Shown here: piece by piece, positions 33,420 to 46,500 of the stretch
Layout of the letters: every line of letters begins with the position of its first letter
Position numbering within the stretch: the stretch's first letter is position 1
Assembly (NCBI GenBank): GCA_030323885.1
Contig: CM059194.1
Span: 29,112,363 to 29,176,362, forward strand
Direction: 5' to 3'
DNA from: Branchipolynoe longqiensis
Lineage: Eukaryota; Annelida; Polychaeta; Phyllodocida; Polynoidae
DNA: 64,000 nucleotides
Made by a program: the position numbers and the translations under genes
The notes under the pieces: model-generated
Database searches by the model: none
What the model was told of the DNA's origin: nothing
The model's input: only the letters and a program-made list of their open reading frames with translations

Positions 33420-33748
33420 TTGTTTGTTGTTGTTTTACCGTTTACGGCCTAGCAACATCTAATTAGGTCGTATCAGGATGGGTACCGACTTGTGACAGTG
33501 CGCACTCATGGCGACTTTATAGTGCTGCCCCCTGGGAGACCAGGCCACCAGCACCATTACCTGATATCCCACTCAGTCACATTATCCCGACACTGAGCCA
33601 ACTAATAATGCTGAGCGCCTGGCTAGGAAGCGAAAAGTATCAATTTTTAAGTCATTGGTTTGACTCGACAAGGTTTCGAACCCACGATCCCATGGTCTAC
33701 CAACACGGGAGACGGACACTCTAACGCATTCTGCCATCCCATCTGGTC
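33420..33748 (-). repeat. SINE type A copy
   Basis: Full-length type A SINE with its tRNA-like head at the right and body to the left. TTACATGTC occurs on both sides as a likely target duplication. Confidence 0.7.
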
Positions 33749-33948
33749 AGCTTACATGTCATGGACATGGGTAGGCTATGGTTCTCACGCCTAGACGGAT
33801 AATTAGTACATTTATTTAATTTGGTTAGAACTACATATATTTTAACGCTATTCTAATCTCGAGAATATAAAGTTAAAAATCTTCTTTTTTGAAGTATTGG
33901 GTTTAGGCCCCTCTATCAAAATTGGAATTATTTTGATCGAATAGAATG

Positions 33949-34291
33949 GTTGGTTGGTTGTTGGGAGTTTTACGTCCAGGCACCATCTAAGGTCATATCA
34001 GGATGGGTAGGGTCTACTGACTTGTGACTGTGCACTCATGGCAACTTCATAGTGCTGCCCCACTAGGAAATCAGATTGCCAGCACCATGACCCAATGTCC
34101 CACCCAGTGACATATTATCCTGATATTGAGCGAACCCGTCCAAGCTTGCCCTATCCTATTAATGCCAAGCGCCAACCTAGGAAGCGGCAAGTTCCAATTT
34201 CATAAGTCATTGATTTGACTCGACTGGATATTGAATTCCTGATCTCCCGCATTGGAGACCTGCACTCTACCAATTCAGCCATCGCACCCAG
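33949..34291 (-). repeat. SINE type A copy with 12-bp target duplication
   Basis: TCGAATAGAATG flanks the element exactly (33937-33948 and 34292-34303). The body and tRNA-like head match the type A consensus. Confidence 0.75.
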
Positions 34292-34299
34292 TCGAATAG

Positions 34300-35479
34300 A
34301 ATGTAATTTAAATAGATTATTTACTGAAATTACTTTCAGTCGATTAACGGTTTATTTCCATTTTAACGTGAATATGCTCAAATATATCTTCAGTTTACTG
34401 TTTGACTAGTCAAAATATCTACATAAAAACGAATATGAAAAATGAAAGTCATGACAAATGCTTTTTTGGGGGGGGGGGGGGGGACACAGAATTTTCAAAA
34501 TAGTCATGAACAAATTCTATTTCTTTTACATTCTGTGAGTTATTTGCTTCATATTGTTGCAGCTGCTTTCTGGTCTGTTTTCTACATTGTATAGATATGT
34601 GTTTTCTCATTATTCAAGGCAATTCAACATCTTTTATTTCAGAATACTACTTTTTTTTTTTAACAAACAAAAGTAGGACCCAATGGCTTGCTTGTAAATA
34701 CGGGTCGTTCTCAGAAGAAACTATGTACCATTTTTGTGACATGGGAACCAAAAGTGAAAACATTCCCAAATAGTAGCTGAATCCATGGTCATATGGCGGT
34801 TTACATATTGTGCATATATATATTAGAGTTGAGAGGGGGGAAAAGGCGGTTTTTAATTTTAGATTACTTCCGCTGGCAGTGGTGGTGCAATATAAGTGCA
34901 TATATGCTCATTGGCACAATAGACAAGAGGTAGTTCGGTATCTAGTTATAAGGATGCAAAATAAGGTAACATGATGAAAATAGTGTTGGTCGATCTATTG
35001 TTACTAGATTAAATAAAGGTAATTTAGATGGAATGAGTTTTATATGTATATCATATACCCTAATGGTTCTAAAAACAGCTGTAGTTCATCATGCCATATC
35101 AATTTAGTCCTAAATATAAAATAAATTGTAGTGCATCTTGCCATATCAATTTAGTCCTAATTCCAGACACGGCTCTAAAATGGGATTCTCAATACAATGC
35201 AATAACTTTTATTCCGGAATATTACATCTATAAATTTATATGTTAAATTAAAAATTAAAAATGAGAAAAAACCACCAACGGTGTGACTTGAAAATAAGTT
35301 TAAAAATTCCACCAACTATAGCACGTTTATTTTTTGTTGCTTTACGTCCTCGCAACATCTAAGGTCACCAGGACGGGGGCTATGTATAAATATATCACTA
35401 TTCATGATACATTGTAATAATGCAGTACCCCATTTAGCTGTAAACATCATAAAGCTATGAGACATTTTTTGCTGAGCCT
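34300..35479. other. Stretch upstream of KDM8 without a gene
   Basis: It holds a 16-base poly-G (34468-34483), an inverted copy of the dispersed repeat also at 39110-39420 and 63370-63700 (about 34640-34790), and a short SINE type A fragment (35331-35375). No supported gene. Confidence 0.5.
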
Positions 35480-35539
35480 ATGATGAGAAGGCTGTTACAT
35501 GGACCTTTCTTTTACTTAACTCGCAGTACGCCGGGCACA

Positions 35540-36880
35540 ATGGATGATTCAGAGGAACCTGTTACAACGTGGGTGACCACCTTCAAACAACTGTGTCGAC
35601 GCTTAACAATAATCCCAAACACAAGGACTGCTTACAGAATTGACGAGGATGTGTCGAATCTCGTCGGACAGCTTTACAAAGCGCGTATAAAGCAGGCCTT
35701 GGATCTGCTCCTGACCTCTGACCTTGTACATTGTCATCAGCTGTGTGTGACTTTATTGGAGATTACCTGGGAGCATCTTAACACCGGCCATTGGAAGGAT
35801 GTTGACATTAGCTGGCGGAATGCTTTCAGTTACCTGAGTCTTTTTAAAGCAATATGTGAGTTTGGGAATGATGCCTTTGTAGTGCAAGATGCAATATCGA
35901 CGTGTGATATGGGATTACTCATGGGTGCTCCAGTGTTAGACAATATCCTTACAAAGCTGGTGACGACATTGCAACCCTTGCAGCTTACCCCCAAGGTGAA
36001 TCGACTAGAAGATCCAGGTAAAAGAAACCTTGACGCAAGCCAAAGAGAATTAACTAGAAAGAAGCTAAAGGTGGTTCATGAGGTAGATATCAAAATATGT
36101 TATCCAATACCGAGAATAAATTGTCCATCGTTGGAAACATTCCGCAGATGCCACTTTAAACCCCATTGCCCGGTTATTCTAACGGACACCATCAACTATT
36201 GGCCCGCATTTAACAGCAGACAGTGGAATCTGGATTACTTGCGCCAAGTGGCCGGCTGTAGAACAGTGCCAATAGAGATCGGGTCGCGTTATACCGACGA
36301 GGACTGGACCCAGTCTCTAATGACACTCAATGACTTCATTGACCTATTTGTGTCCCAAAATCAGCATGAAGCGGATGTGGGAATCGCCCAGTTAGACGAC
36401 GATGCTACAGATAGTGCTGCACAAAAGAATCCATCGACAAAGAGTGTTGGGTACCTGGCTCAGCACCAGTTGTTTGATCAAATCCCTGAGTTGCGTCGCG
36501 ACATTAGCATCCCGACCTACTGCTGCGTCGGTGAGGCTGACGATGTTGATGTGAACGCTTGGTTTGGTCCGGTGGGCACCATCTCCCCTCTCCATCAGGA
36601 CCCCAAGCACAACCTGCTAGCCCAGGTTGTCGGGTCTAAGTACATCAGGCTCTATGAGGAGAAGCACACTGACAATGTCTACCCCCATGACGGCATTCTC
36701 TCCAACACCAGCCAGGTAGACGTGGACAACCCCGACCTGGAGAAGTTTCCCAACTTTCTGGCGGCACCCTATACTGAGTGTGTGCTTGGAGAAGGCGAGG
36801 TGCTGTACATACCGCCCAAGTGCTGGCATTACGTCAGGTCACTCTCCACCAGTTTCTCTGTGAGCTTCTGGTGGCGATAA
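35540..36880 (+). CDS. KDM8: JmjC-domain protein KDM8 (JMJD5), single uninterrupted reading frame
   Basis: Fe(II)/2-oxoglutarate oxygenase of the JMJD5 group, reported in the literature as an arginyl hydroxylase and/or histone-tail enzyme acting in the nucleus. The 446-aa frame has an N-terminal helical region and a C-terminal JmjC domain. The iron triad is visible: His352 and Asp354 in SPLHQDPKHNLLAQV, and His430 in IPPKCWHYVRSL. The C-terminus FSVSFWWR and the block NTSQVDVDNPDLEKFP closely match KDM8. An in-frame ATG at 35480 would add 20 residues; the start at 35540 (MDDSEEP) better suits family length (human ~416 aa). There are no introns in the coding region, unlike vertebrate KDM8. No premature stops or frameshifts, so probably functional. 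TTC5 lies convergent just downstream. Confidence 0.93.
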   Translation: MDDSEEPVTTWVTTFKQLCRRLTIIPNTRTAYRIDEDVSNLVGQLYKARIKQALDLLLTSDLVHCHQLCVTLLEITWEHLNTGHWKDVDISWRNAFSYLSLFKAICEFGNDAFVVQDAISTCDMGLLMGAPVLDNILTKLVTTLQPLQLTPKVNRLEDPGKRNLDASQRELTRKKLKVVHEVDIKICYPIPRINCPSLETFRRCHFKPHCPVILTDTINYWPAFNSRQWNLDYLRQVAGCRTVPIEIGSRYTDEDWTQSLMTLNDFIDLFVSQNQHEADVGIAQLDDDATDSAAQKNPSTKSVGYLAQHQLFDQIPELRRDISIPTYCCVGEADDVDVNAWFGPVGTISPLHQDPKHNLLAQVVGSKYIRLYEEKHTDNVYPHDGILSNTSQVDVDNPDLEKFPNFLAAPYTECVLGEGEVLYIPPKCWHYVRSLSTSFSVSFWWR

Positions 36881-37106
36881 CATTTTTAATGTTTGCTGTT
36901 TACGTATATTTCCATTACATTATAAACAACAAGCCCAAAGCAGAAAAACAAGCCCAAAGCAGCATTATATCCAATAGACATTACATTGGCATCAGCATAT
37001 TTTGTAGTATTATATAAACCTAATAGAGCTGATCTCTAAATAACCTTCCAAATGCATTCATACAGCTATCTAATTCATTTCCGTCATCGATGCGGGTCTT
37101 AAAGAA

Positions 37107-37112
37107 AATAAA
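37107..37112 (+). terminator. KDM8: Poly(A) signal of KDM8
   Basis: AATAAA lies about 226 bp after the KDM8 stop codon. On the opposite strand the TTC5 signal lies at 37136-37141. Confidence 0.6.
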
Positions 37113-37135
37113 AACACAAAAGAATTTTTCAATAG

Positions 37136-37141
37136 TTTATT
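37136..37141 (-). terminator. TTC5: Poly(A) signal of TTC5
   Basis: AATAAA on the minus strand, about 364 bp after the TTC5 stop. Cleavage downstream of it would run into the KDM8 3' end, so the transcripts probably overlap tail to tail. Confidence 0.55.
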
Positions 37142-37504
37142 TAACAAAATTAATCAATCAAATATATTACAAACATACTTGCACTTCACTGTACTCACAC
37201 AATTGGACACTAAACAAACATACTTATAATGCCTTTTAGAAGTTGAAGTGGTTACAATATTAAACATACTCTATTGCGAGGATCTTTCAGTGACATGCAA
37301 ACTTACTTGTCTTATAAAGTTAAATATCTGAGAATGATACAAGTTCTTGTGACAAACACACACACAGTGGCGCTTATAGACAGACGGTGGTGCTTATTGA
37401 GATGCTCGGTGGCGCTTATAGATAGACACCCACAATGGTGCCTATAGATAGACGGCCATAGTAGCACCTACACAGCACAGACCGGTGTCAGAAATACAAC
37501 CGCA

Positions 37505-40500
37505 TTAATCGCTCACGGTCTTGATGGCTAGCTTGGTCGGTGCTTGCTTGTTTAATTTCAGTTTGCGTCCGTTCACAACCAGCAACAAAGGGCTTGCTAC
37601 TCGAATGCTCTTGTACCGGAACACCTATAAAAACAAAGTTTCATTGGGGTTTTTATTATTATTTTTAATTGTCTGCAAAACTGAACGTAATTAAAGTTGA
37701 ATAGTATCTTCCATAGCTCTTTCGTGGACAAGCTACTAAGCTAACATGCTATTAGCCTACCTATGGCAGAAGAGGATAACGTAAATGCTTAAACACACTA
37801 ACCCCTGTCTGTACCCATTCAGTTATTGTGTCTGTTCTGCAGAAACCACCGCTAGAGCTTTAGAAAGGGAAGCGACCCCCCCCCCCCCCCCCCCCCCCGG
37901 GTGGAGAGCACAAATAAACATACCAACAAAAGAAACAAAGAAGTTCATGTAGAGGGAAGACTTTAGGCTCAGAGGACGAAATAAGTTTTTGTTATGTGCA
38001 GTCATGTCAGGACACTGCTAACTGTGGACATCTAGTTAGTGTGAGCTCTACCGTCTAAACACACAAACATATTTACTGACTGTTTTACCTGTAGACATCT
38101 AATTAGTGCGATCTCTCCCGTCTAAACATACAGACATATTTAGTGACCGCTTTACCTGTAGACAGCTAGTTAGTGCAATATCTCCCGTCTAAACACAGAC
38201 ACATTTAGTGACTGCTTACCTGTAGACGGATATTTAATGCAATTTCTCCCGTCTAAACACACAAGACATATTTAGTCACTGCTTACATGTAGACGGACAA
38301 TTAGTGCAATCTCTGCCATCTAAACACATACATATTTAGTGACTGCTTTACCTGTAGACGGATAATTAGTGCACTCTCTGCCATCTAAACACAGACATAT
38401 TTAGTGACTGCTTACATGTAGACGGATAATTAGTGCAATCTCTGCCATCTAAGCACAGACATATTTAGTGACTGCTTTACCTGTAGACGGATAATTAGTG
38501 CAATGTCTCCGTCTAAACCCACAGATATATTTAGTGACTACTTTAACTGTAGACGGATAATTAGTGCAATCTATCCCATCTAAACACAGACATATTTAGT
38601 GACTGCTTTACCTGTAGATGGATAAATAGTGCAATCTTTCCCGTCTAACCACACACATATTTAATGACTGCTTTACCTGTAGACAGCTAGTTAGTGCGAT
38701 CTCTATAACAAATTTGAATGAGTGCACCAGTATCTAATCCAAGTAAGTGTTGTGGTTTTCAAAATGTAATGCTTTCATCGGATCATGCGGCTTTAAGCTA
38801 AGGACGCCTGGTGCATTTACCTTGTCCTTATACGTCAAATCCACCTGTTGCTGGTATGGTGCCGCAATTGCTACGGAGTCTCCAATCTTCACTCCGCACC
38901 CGAGAGCTATGTTGTATACGGTGATGGCGAAGCAGGTCCCAGCCTTGTCTATCATGCAGAAGGTGCTGTCAAAGATAAACCCCATCACTCAGCTATGAGC
39001 AACTTCACCTCGTATCTTACTCCCAAAGGTGATCAATGTGTATTGAACACGTTTCTCTATGGGAAAACTGTGGAAATTTACACATCTACACCATGCATTT
39101 TATTGACCTAATTTCTTTTCCTCAAGTTTTTTCTTATAGGACATGATCATTTTTGCTTAACTATAATCAATCAAATTTTATTTGAATTTAGATTATGTGT
39201 TAAAAGGATGTTCTATATGTGTTTGATTTCCATGTCACGTGAATGATTTTAACATTTTGCTCCAGATCAAAATAAAAAAGGTGAAATAGTTTTTTGGGGG
39301 TCAATTCCGACATATGTCATATGACACAACACATAAACCGTCATATGAACATGGATTCTGCTATTACTTTAAATATTTTCACTTTCGATCTCCATGTCAC
39401 CCCCAATAGTGGATGTCTACTTTTTGTGCTGGGGGTCGTTAAACAAACAAACAGACAGACAAAAGTCACACATTGGTGCCCAGTTTCAGAGAATGACCCT
39501 AATAGTAATACATGACACGCGTAATAACAGATGTCCAGATATGACTTACAACGGCACAGGGTCCTCAGACACAATGGAGCAGACAACCTTCCCGACAACG
39601 ACCTTCTCCTGGTTGAGGCCTGGCTCGAGGTCATCTAGTTCCACGTGCTGCAGTCTCTGCGTTTTTCCATTTCCACTCTTTTGGGAACCGTCGTAATATG
39701 GACCCAGGTCAGAGTCAGATATCGAAGACATGAGGTTCGTTAGTCGCTTGGCTTTTACCATTCCCTGAAAGTGAAGAGGCAGTTAGCTTTGTAGTCTTTG
39801 CTTTGTTTGTTGAGGGTTTTACGTCCTGGCAACACTAAAGGTAATATCAGGACGGGTACCATCTTGTTACAGTGCACACTCATTGTGACCTGATAGTTTT
39901 GCTTGTTGGAGTTTTACATCCTGGCAACATCTAAGGTCATAAACCCATTCTGATATGACCTTAGATGTTGCCAGGACCAAAAACTCCCAACAACCAACCA
40001 ATCTAAGATCATATCAGGACGGGGACCGACTGTGACCTTATTGTGATGGCTCACTGAGAGATCATGCCACCGGAACCATGTCTGAATACCCCACTCAGTC
40101 ACATTATCCAGATACTGAGCAAACCAGGCCTTGCCCTATTCTATTAATGCCAAGCGTCAAGCTATGGAGCAACAAGTATCAATGTTGCCGTGGCTCAGGT
40201 TTGAACCCACGACCTTCACCCGGGAGCCGGCCGGCTCTTACCGATTCAGCCATCTAGTCTGGTCGATATTCATAATTAAAAATAGTTGTTGTGGTATATA
40301 GGTACACATAACTGTACATATATAGCATTACTCTGCAATAAAACTCAAAGAAAGGACTATGGGAATGCTACAGCTCCTATAATGAGCAATAGCATTGGAG
40401 TTCTAGGTCTTTGTAAAACAATGATGCTATCCAAGTAATATTTTAAAATTCTGCTTTAGTGCTTATTATACCTACATTTCCGAATTACCAGAAAATACAC

Positions 40501-43500
40501 CGACAATAGAAACAATGTTAATATTTGGTATAAGCAATTAAAATACATGCCTTTGTTCTGACTAATTCTGATATTTTCTCCAGTTCCGCCACTGTTTGCT
40601 TTTCCTTGATCTTAGGTTCATCCCATGTGGGGTCCAGGGCAGCGGCCTTCACGAAGCCCTCTAAGCAGGCGGAGTAGTTCTCCACATACTTATCGACCTA
40701 AATTGGGGAAAACAATAATTTACCCGGTTAAACCTTTCAGTCGTTAAGATTTCAATTGTTAAGTCCCTGGAGTTTTGACCGAATTGCTGAAAAATCTGAA
40801 TATGAGATGTTAGTGCAATTACATTGATATACCTCAAAAACTGTTGAAAATCAAGTTGACTTCACATGAAAGAAAATTTCTTTCTTTCAAATGGGCCCAA
40901 ATTTAGCCTCCTTGGTATTACTGGATATGAGATATGATAAGAGATATGACAGGCACATTCAGGTACTCCCAGCCTGTAAGTATGTGTAACATTTGGGCGC
41001 TCCTGTCCTCAAAGGGTTAACTAAATAACGTATTATATCAATGAGAAATTTATCATGTGACAATAGACTATACTATGTGATTTCAAATCTAGACAAATGC
41101 CAGCTAATATAACTGTGATTGTTATTTTTTCCAGTAAACAAGTTATGACAGATCTACTACACCACTATTGGTTGTTTAATGCTGCAATAGCTTTAATTGC
41201 AGACCTGCCAACTTAAAGAAAGAAAAAATTGCACATAAATTATAATCAATAGTCCATGATCCACCACATCTGAAGAACTGTCTCCATTTCTATTAATTAA
41301 GAGCGGCTAACAGGTCCAAGGCCTATTATAGCTGTATACTATTGATTGATTGATTAATTGATATCGCATACCTTATTCGGTGTTTGTTTCAGTTAAAATG
41401 TCTTGTTGCACACTGTGGTGACACACGCACACACACGAAGCATAACATGTTCATATATGTGTATATTACGGTTTTTACTGATAAGAAATTAACAGAACCA
41501 CTTTGAAGAATGGCTATGACAGAAATCTACTAAATCACTTCTACTTATTAATTACCATAGCCCTGTTGAAGTGAAGATCAGGATTACTTCTTGAGACGGG
41601 GTCTCGATCCTGGAAAATATAAAAGGACGGATTAAATACACCCCTTCGTCCCAGCTCTGATAATAAAATCATATTAAAAGTTAATATAGACAGGCTGTTT
41701 GTTGGGGTTTTATGTCCTAGCAACACCGAAACAAGCAGGTAACTAACCTGTTACCATAAACCAGCGCAACAGACACATTAGGTATATAGACACGTATATA
41801 TGCCAGCATATATGCGAGTGTAAGATTCGCACTCCTCCTCTCGCGCGGTGCGCGGACACTCGTCTGCTAGGCGTGGGCGGCCCGCTTTCGCGCCACCTGG
41901 ACTATAAATACAAACCAGACCCGTGGTTCGCGCTAGTCCGCTTCAGCCGCCACTGCAGCAGATACCTCCATTCGCTTTTCTTTTTCTTTTATCTTTTACC
42001 GGTAGGGCACTTTGGCCCTGCCAGATTATTTATATTATACACTGCATGTACTATTTAATGCTGAAATAAATATATCTACCATCCGAGTTTGCTTCGTGCC
42101 CATCTTACACCTTCTTTGACAACCTCTAAATGTTTGTGTTGAAAATGTCAACAGGAAAATAGCAACATATTTATCCTTTTAGGTGACGACAAGATTTCTT
42201 TTGTCGTTTTCTTTGGTTGAATGATAAAAACAACATATTGTTAAAACATTAGATTTTAAGCTATACACACATGAATTGTTAGCAGCTGACAAATGAATAA
42301 TGACCGACTGACTAATGGTAGTTTTACACCGTGTCAGCAAAAAAGGTTATATTCATGGCGAGAAGTGTTTACATTTGAATGAATAATGCTGACTTACCGC
42401 TTGTTGATATGCACTCATACACTGCTTCAGCAGTTTAGGATTTTGAGTGCTCTCGAAGAAAAGGTAGAGATACGCATTCCCGAGAACACCTACATTGAAT
42501 AGAAAACAGAGAGGGAATGAACATCACTGATCACAGTAGGTTAACATTACCTGACAGCAGGTAAGCTTTATTAGATCTTATTTTTGCATTGAAGTTCTTT
42601 ATTTATGTTATATTAAAGCTAGATAGTCCGATGAAAACATCCAATTTTCAAAGCCAAGACAGGCTTTGATTATATACTTTATATGTGTACTTAATGTTTG
42701 TTGTTGTTTGTTTGTTGTTGTTTTACGTCCTAGCAACATCTAAGGTCATATCAGGACGGGTACCGACTTGTGACAGTGCGCACTCATGGCGACTTTATAG
42801 TGCTGTCCCACTGGGAAACCAGGCCGCCAGCACCATGACCTGGTATCCCACTCAGTCACATTATCCTGACACTGAGCACACCAGTCCTTGCCCTATCCTA
42901 ATAATGCTGAAGCGACAAGTATGAATTTTAAAGTCATTGGTTTGACTCGACCAGGACTCGAACCCACGACCCCACGATCCACCAGCACGGGAGACGGACG
43001 CTCTAACTCATTCGGCCATCCCGTCTGGTCTGTGTACTTAATACTCGCAGCTATAAGTCAATGGTGAGTAGCAGTCACAGATGGATGGTTTCGGTTACAC
43101 CATGAGGTGTCATCCTTGATATCCATTTTGACAACCACCCATATAAAAATGCATGTGTAACTTATATGTGCACTTAATACTAGCAGCTATAAGTCAATGG
43201 TTAGTAGCAGTCACAGATGGATGGTTTCACTTGCACCACAATGTACCATCCCTGATACTGTGATAGCCATTTTGACAGCTGCCCTATTAAATGCATGTCT
43301 AAGTCAATGGTAAGGAGCTGTATAGATGGACAGTTTCACTTACACCATGATGTACCATCCGTGATATTCATTTTGACAGCTTCCCATATTAAATATACGT
43401 ATATAAGTCAATGGTTAGTAGCAGTCACAGATGGATGGTTTCACTTACACCATGATATACCATCCCTGATACCCATTTTGACATCCGCCCATATTAAATT

Positions 43501-46500
43501 AATGTATAGGTCAAAGGTCAGTAGCTGTACAAGAGCACAGTATCACTTACACCATGATGTACCATCTGTGATATCCATTTTGACAGCTGCCCGTGCCTTT
43601 TCTACGCTTTCTTCTATGGCTTTTCCTTTTTGTTTATCGTCCAATTCTAGTTGTCGCATGACCATCGAGAGGTTCCGTAGGGCAGTTTTATCAGTTCTCT
43701 GTTCATATGGATATTAAAGGAGAGACTGTTTAAGTTAAACAATGTAAGTGTGTGTGGTCGTGTGTGTGTGTTTATATATATATATATATTTTACCTCGGT
43801 ATAAAGCCTCAGGCTAGCCGCAGGCTAGGGAGAAGGAAGCACATCTGGGTCCAGCAATTAGCATAAACAACTCATGACGGGAGGACGTTCGTTGAGTTGC
43901 TCCGGCAAGATTTGTCTACAACAAGCTGATTGACCGTAAGTAGTAATGAAAACTTTGGTTTAGCTTGTTTATGATGCGTTATAGCATCTAGATACGAAAG
44001 TTCAGAACTTTTTGAGGTCCAATTTGGACAAGATTAGCATTTTTGTAAATATGGATAGAACAAAGGATTGCTTGTGTACGAATCGAAACCGTGGTTCTAT
44101 CAACACCCGTTTAAATACGGGTAGAGATGTTGGCACCATCACATCTCCTGTGGAGATTCCCTCGGACCCTAATAGAGGGTGTTGTTGGGGATGATCCTGG
44201 GTTTCTTTTATAGACTCCCCTTTTGTGAGGCGTACCTCCGAGTTTCGTAGCATTTTCTCCAACTTGCTGGCGCAGAATGCCGCAGGAGGGAGAAGTGTAT
44301 GGGACAGAGAGCATGGGAGGTCCCAGAGGCCTACCCCTCGTATGGTTGGTTTCGATACCACAAACCTACGACAATACACTTAGCTTATCACGCCTGTACT
44401 GAGAACAGTGTAAATACGTTACTTAATACCACATAGATCCTCAACCCCGGGTAACCTGGCATCACTTCGGTGTTCATGTTGAGTTGATTCTGGTTTTACA
44501 GTAATCTTTTTTGGTTACAGACTACCGATGGCTACGAGGCGAAACAAGCCGCCGCCCGCTGCAGCGGAGGGGCAGGCGCCCACCGGCTACGATTCGTCAC
44601 CGGGGTTGACGGCTCCCCCGACCCCCCAGCCTGGGGCAGACATGTCGTCTGACCATGATAGTGACGATGGGGCAACTTATCCGGTAGACCTAGACACCCA
44701 GATAAGCCAGATGGTGGAGTTCAAACTCCAACAACTCTAGCCAAGCGTACACGCGGCTACAAGTCGGCATCTCCCTGTCCTGGATTCAGACTGGGAGGAT
44801 GTGTCAGACTTTGAGGAGACGGACACGGCCATTGAAGTTCCTGGGCCGAAAGGTAAACAAAAGAAGCGAAAGAGAGCTGTGAGCTCGTCCGGTGACAAGT
44901 TCAGCAAGGCTAAGAGGGTCAAGAAGAGCAAGAAGAAGAAGAAGCATTCTTCGTCTGAATCTTCCTCAGACTCGTCCACTACCGAGTCTGACTCTGAAAC
45001 AGAACGAGCGGGACTTTATGCTAAGATCAGCGGGAAAGTCCGCAAAAAAAGTGCCCGAAACAAAAGGCCAAGAAGGTTAAGACCACTACGATGATGCGTG
45101 AGACAATTAAAGGTCATATTAATGTATTAAAGGTCATTTTAATACCTTTAAACTAGCCGAAGTCATCACTAAGTTGACAGAGCAGATCTCGGGAATCAAA
45201 GGGATTCCCAACACCGTAGTGAAGGAGATGGATTCGGGAGTCCATCTCAGTGACGACAGGCGAAAGTTTGAGAACGTCCTGTTTACGATTCACAAAGCGG
45301 TGTTAGGCGCGCTAACATCGGTCGCACCTATTGCCAATAAGATGCAGACCGAGAACAAGTTCTCTTCCCTGGCTCGCTCGATGGACAAAAACATCGCCTT
45401 ACTAACAGCAGCAAGCAACTTCCTCAGCTACAGACATTACGAGAACGTCCGATGCCGGTAAAGAGGTAGCGATGTCGAAGAAAGTGACAGACAATGACGG
45501 CAAAGAGTACATGCTGCTTCTGGCTCCGAAACCAGTGAAAGGCAAGCCACTCGATAAAACAAAAATGTTCGGGGGCCAACTTCCTTACCTCTTTAAGGAG
45601 GTCGAGGCAGAAGCCAAAAGCGGGAAGAACACGGAAGGCAAGCGGAAGCTGGACAACTCTTCCAGATTCCGCAGACCCCGGGGGGATTTTCGGAATCGCC
45701 GGGGATCAAGAGCTGGGAGGTCCGGCCCCTCCTACGGGTACCAACCAAGGGGCACAGGACGGGGAGACCATCAGCACTTCGGGTGGAACGACGGGAACCG
45801 CCCGTTCCGCAGGGAGTTCACGCCCAAACAACCGTTCCCACGCCCAGGGAACAAATAGACAATGCCACACAGACTCCGAAGCCAGTGGTAGCAGAGATTG
45901 TAATCGAGGAAACACAAACAGATGTAAGGAAATTTAATGCAGGCAACATTTCTACTCATTTTTCTGAATGGGATAAAATTACTAACGATAGCGACATTTT
46001 AGAAATAGTTACAGGTGTACGAATTCCATTTACAGAAATTCCAAAACAAACACGAGTTCCTTTTCCTTATAAATTTGATGCAATAGAGAAACAGGCATTA
46101 GGAAATCAAGTCTCACTTTTTGAAGCTAAAGGTATTGTAGTGGTCTGCACTGACCTCTCAGGCAAGTAACCACATAGACAGGTAGGCGTGGGGAGTGTAT
46201 TGATATCAGGGAGCCTAGGTGGTGTAATGGTTAGCACACTGGCCCGGAATGCAAAGAGATGTGGGTTCGAGTCCGCTCTAGGCACAATGTTTCCCATTTT
46301 CATCACCCCCACGACACTGGTTGCCGTGATCAGGATCCTGTACAAGCTTTGCGCTGTATGGTTGTTGAACCTACCCTGTGTATGTATGTGTTAGTGCATT
46401 GCCTGTATGTATGTAATTGTAAGCATTACAAGACTTACAATTCCAGGGGGACGAGTGTAGTGGTCTGCACTGACCTCTCAGGCAAGTAACCACATAGACA

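Noticed and set aside
38013..38705. CRISPR-like array
   Set aside because: Regular 65-bp repeats without unique spacers, in a eukaryotic intron; a minisatellite.
46207..46300. Functional tRNA gene
   Set aside because: A/B boxes are present, but the sequence recurs as the head of type B SINEs with identical downstream bodies.
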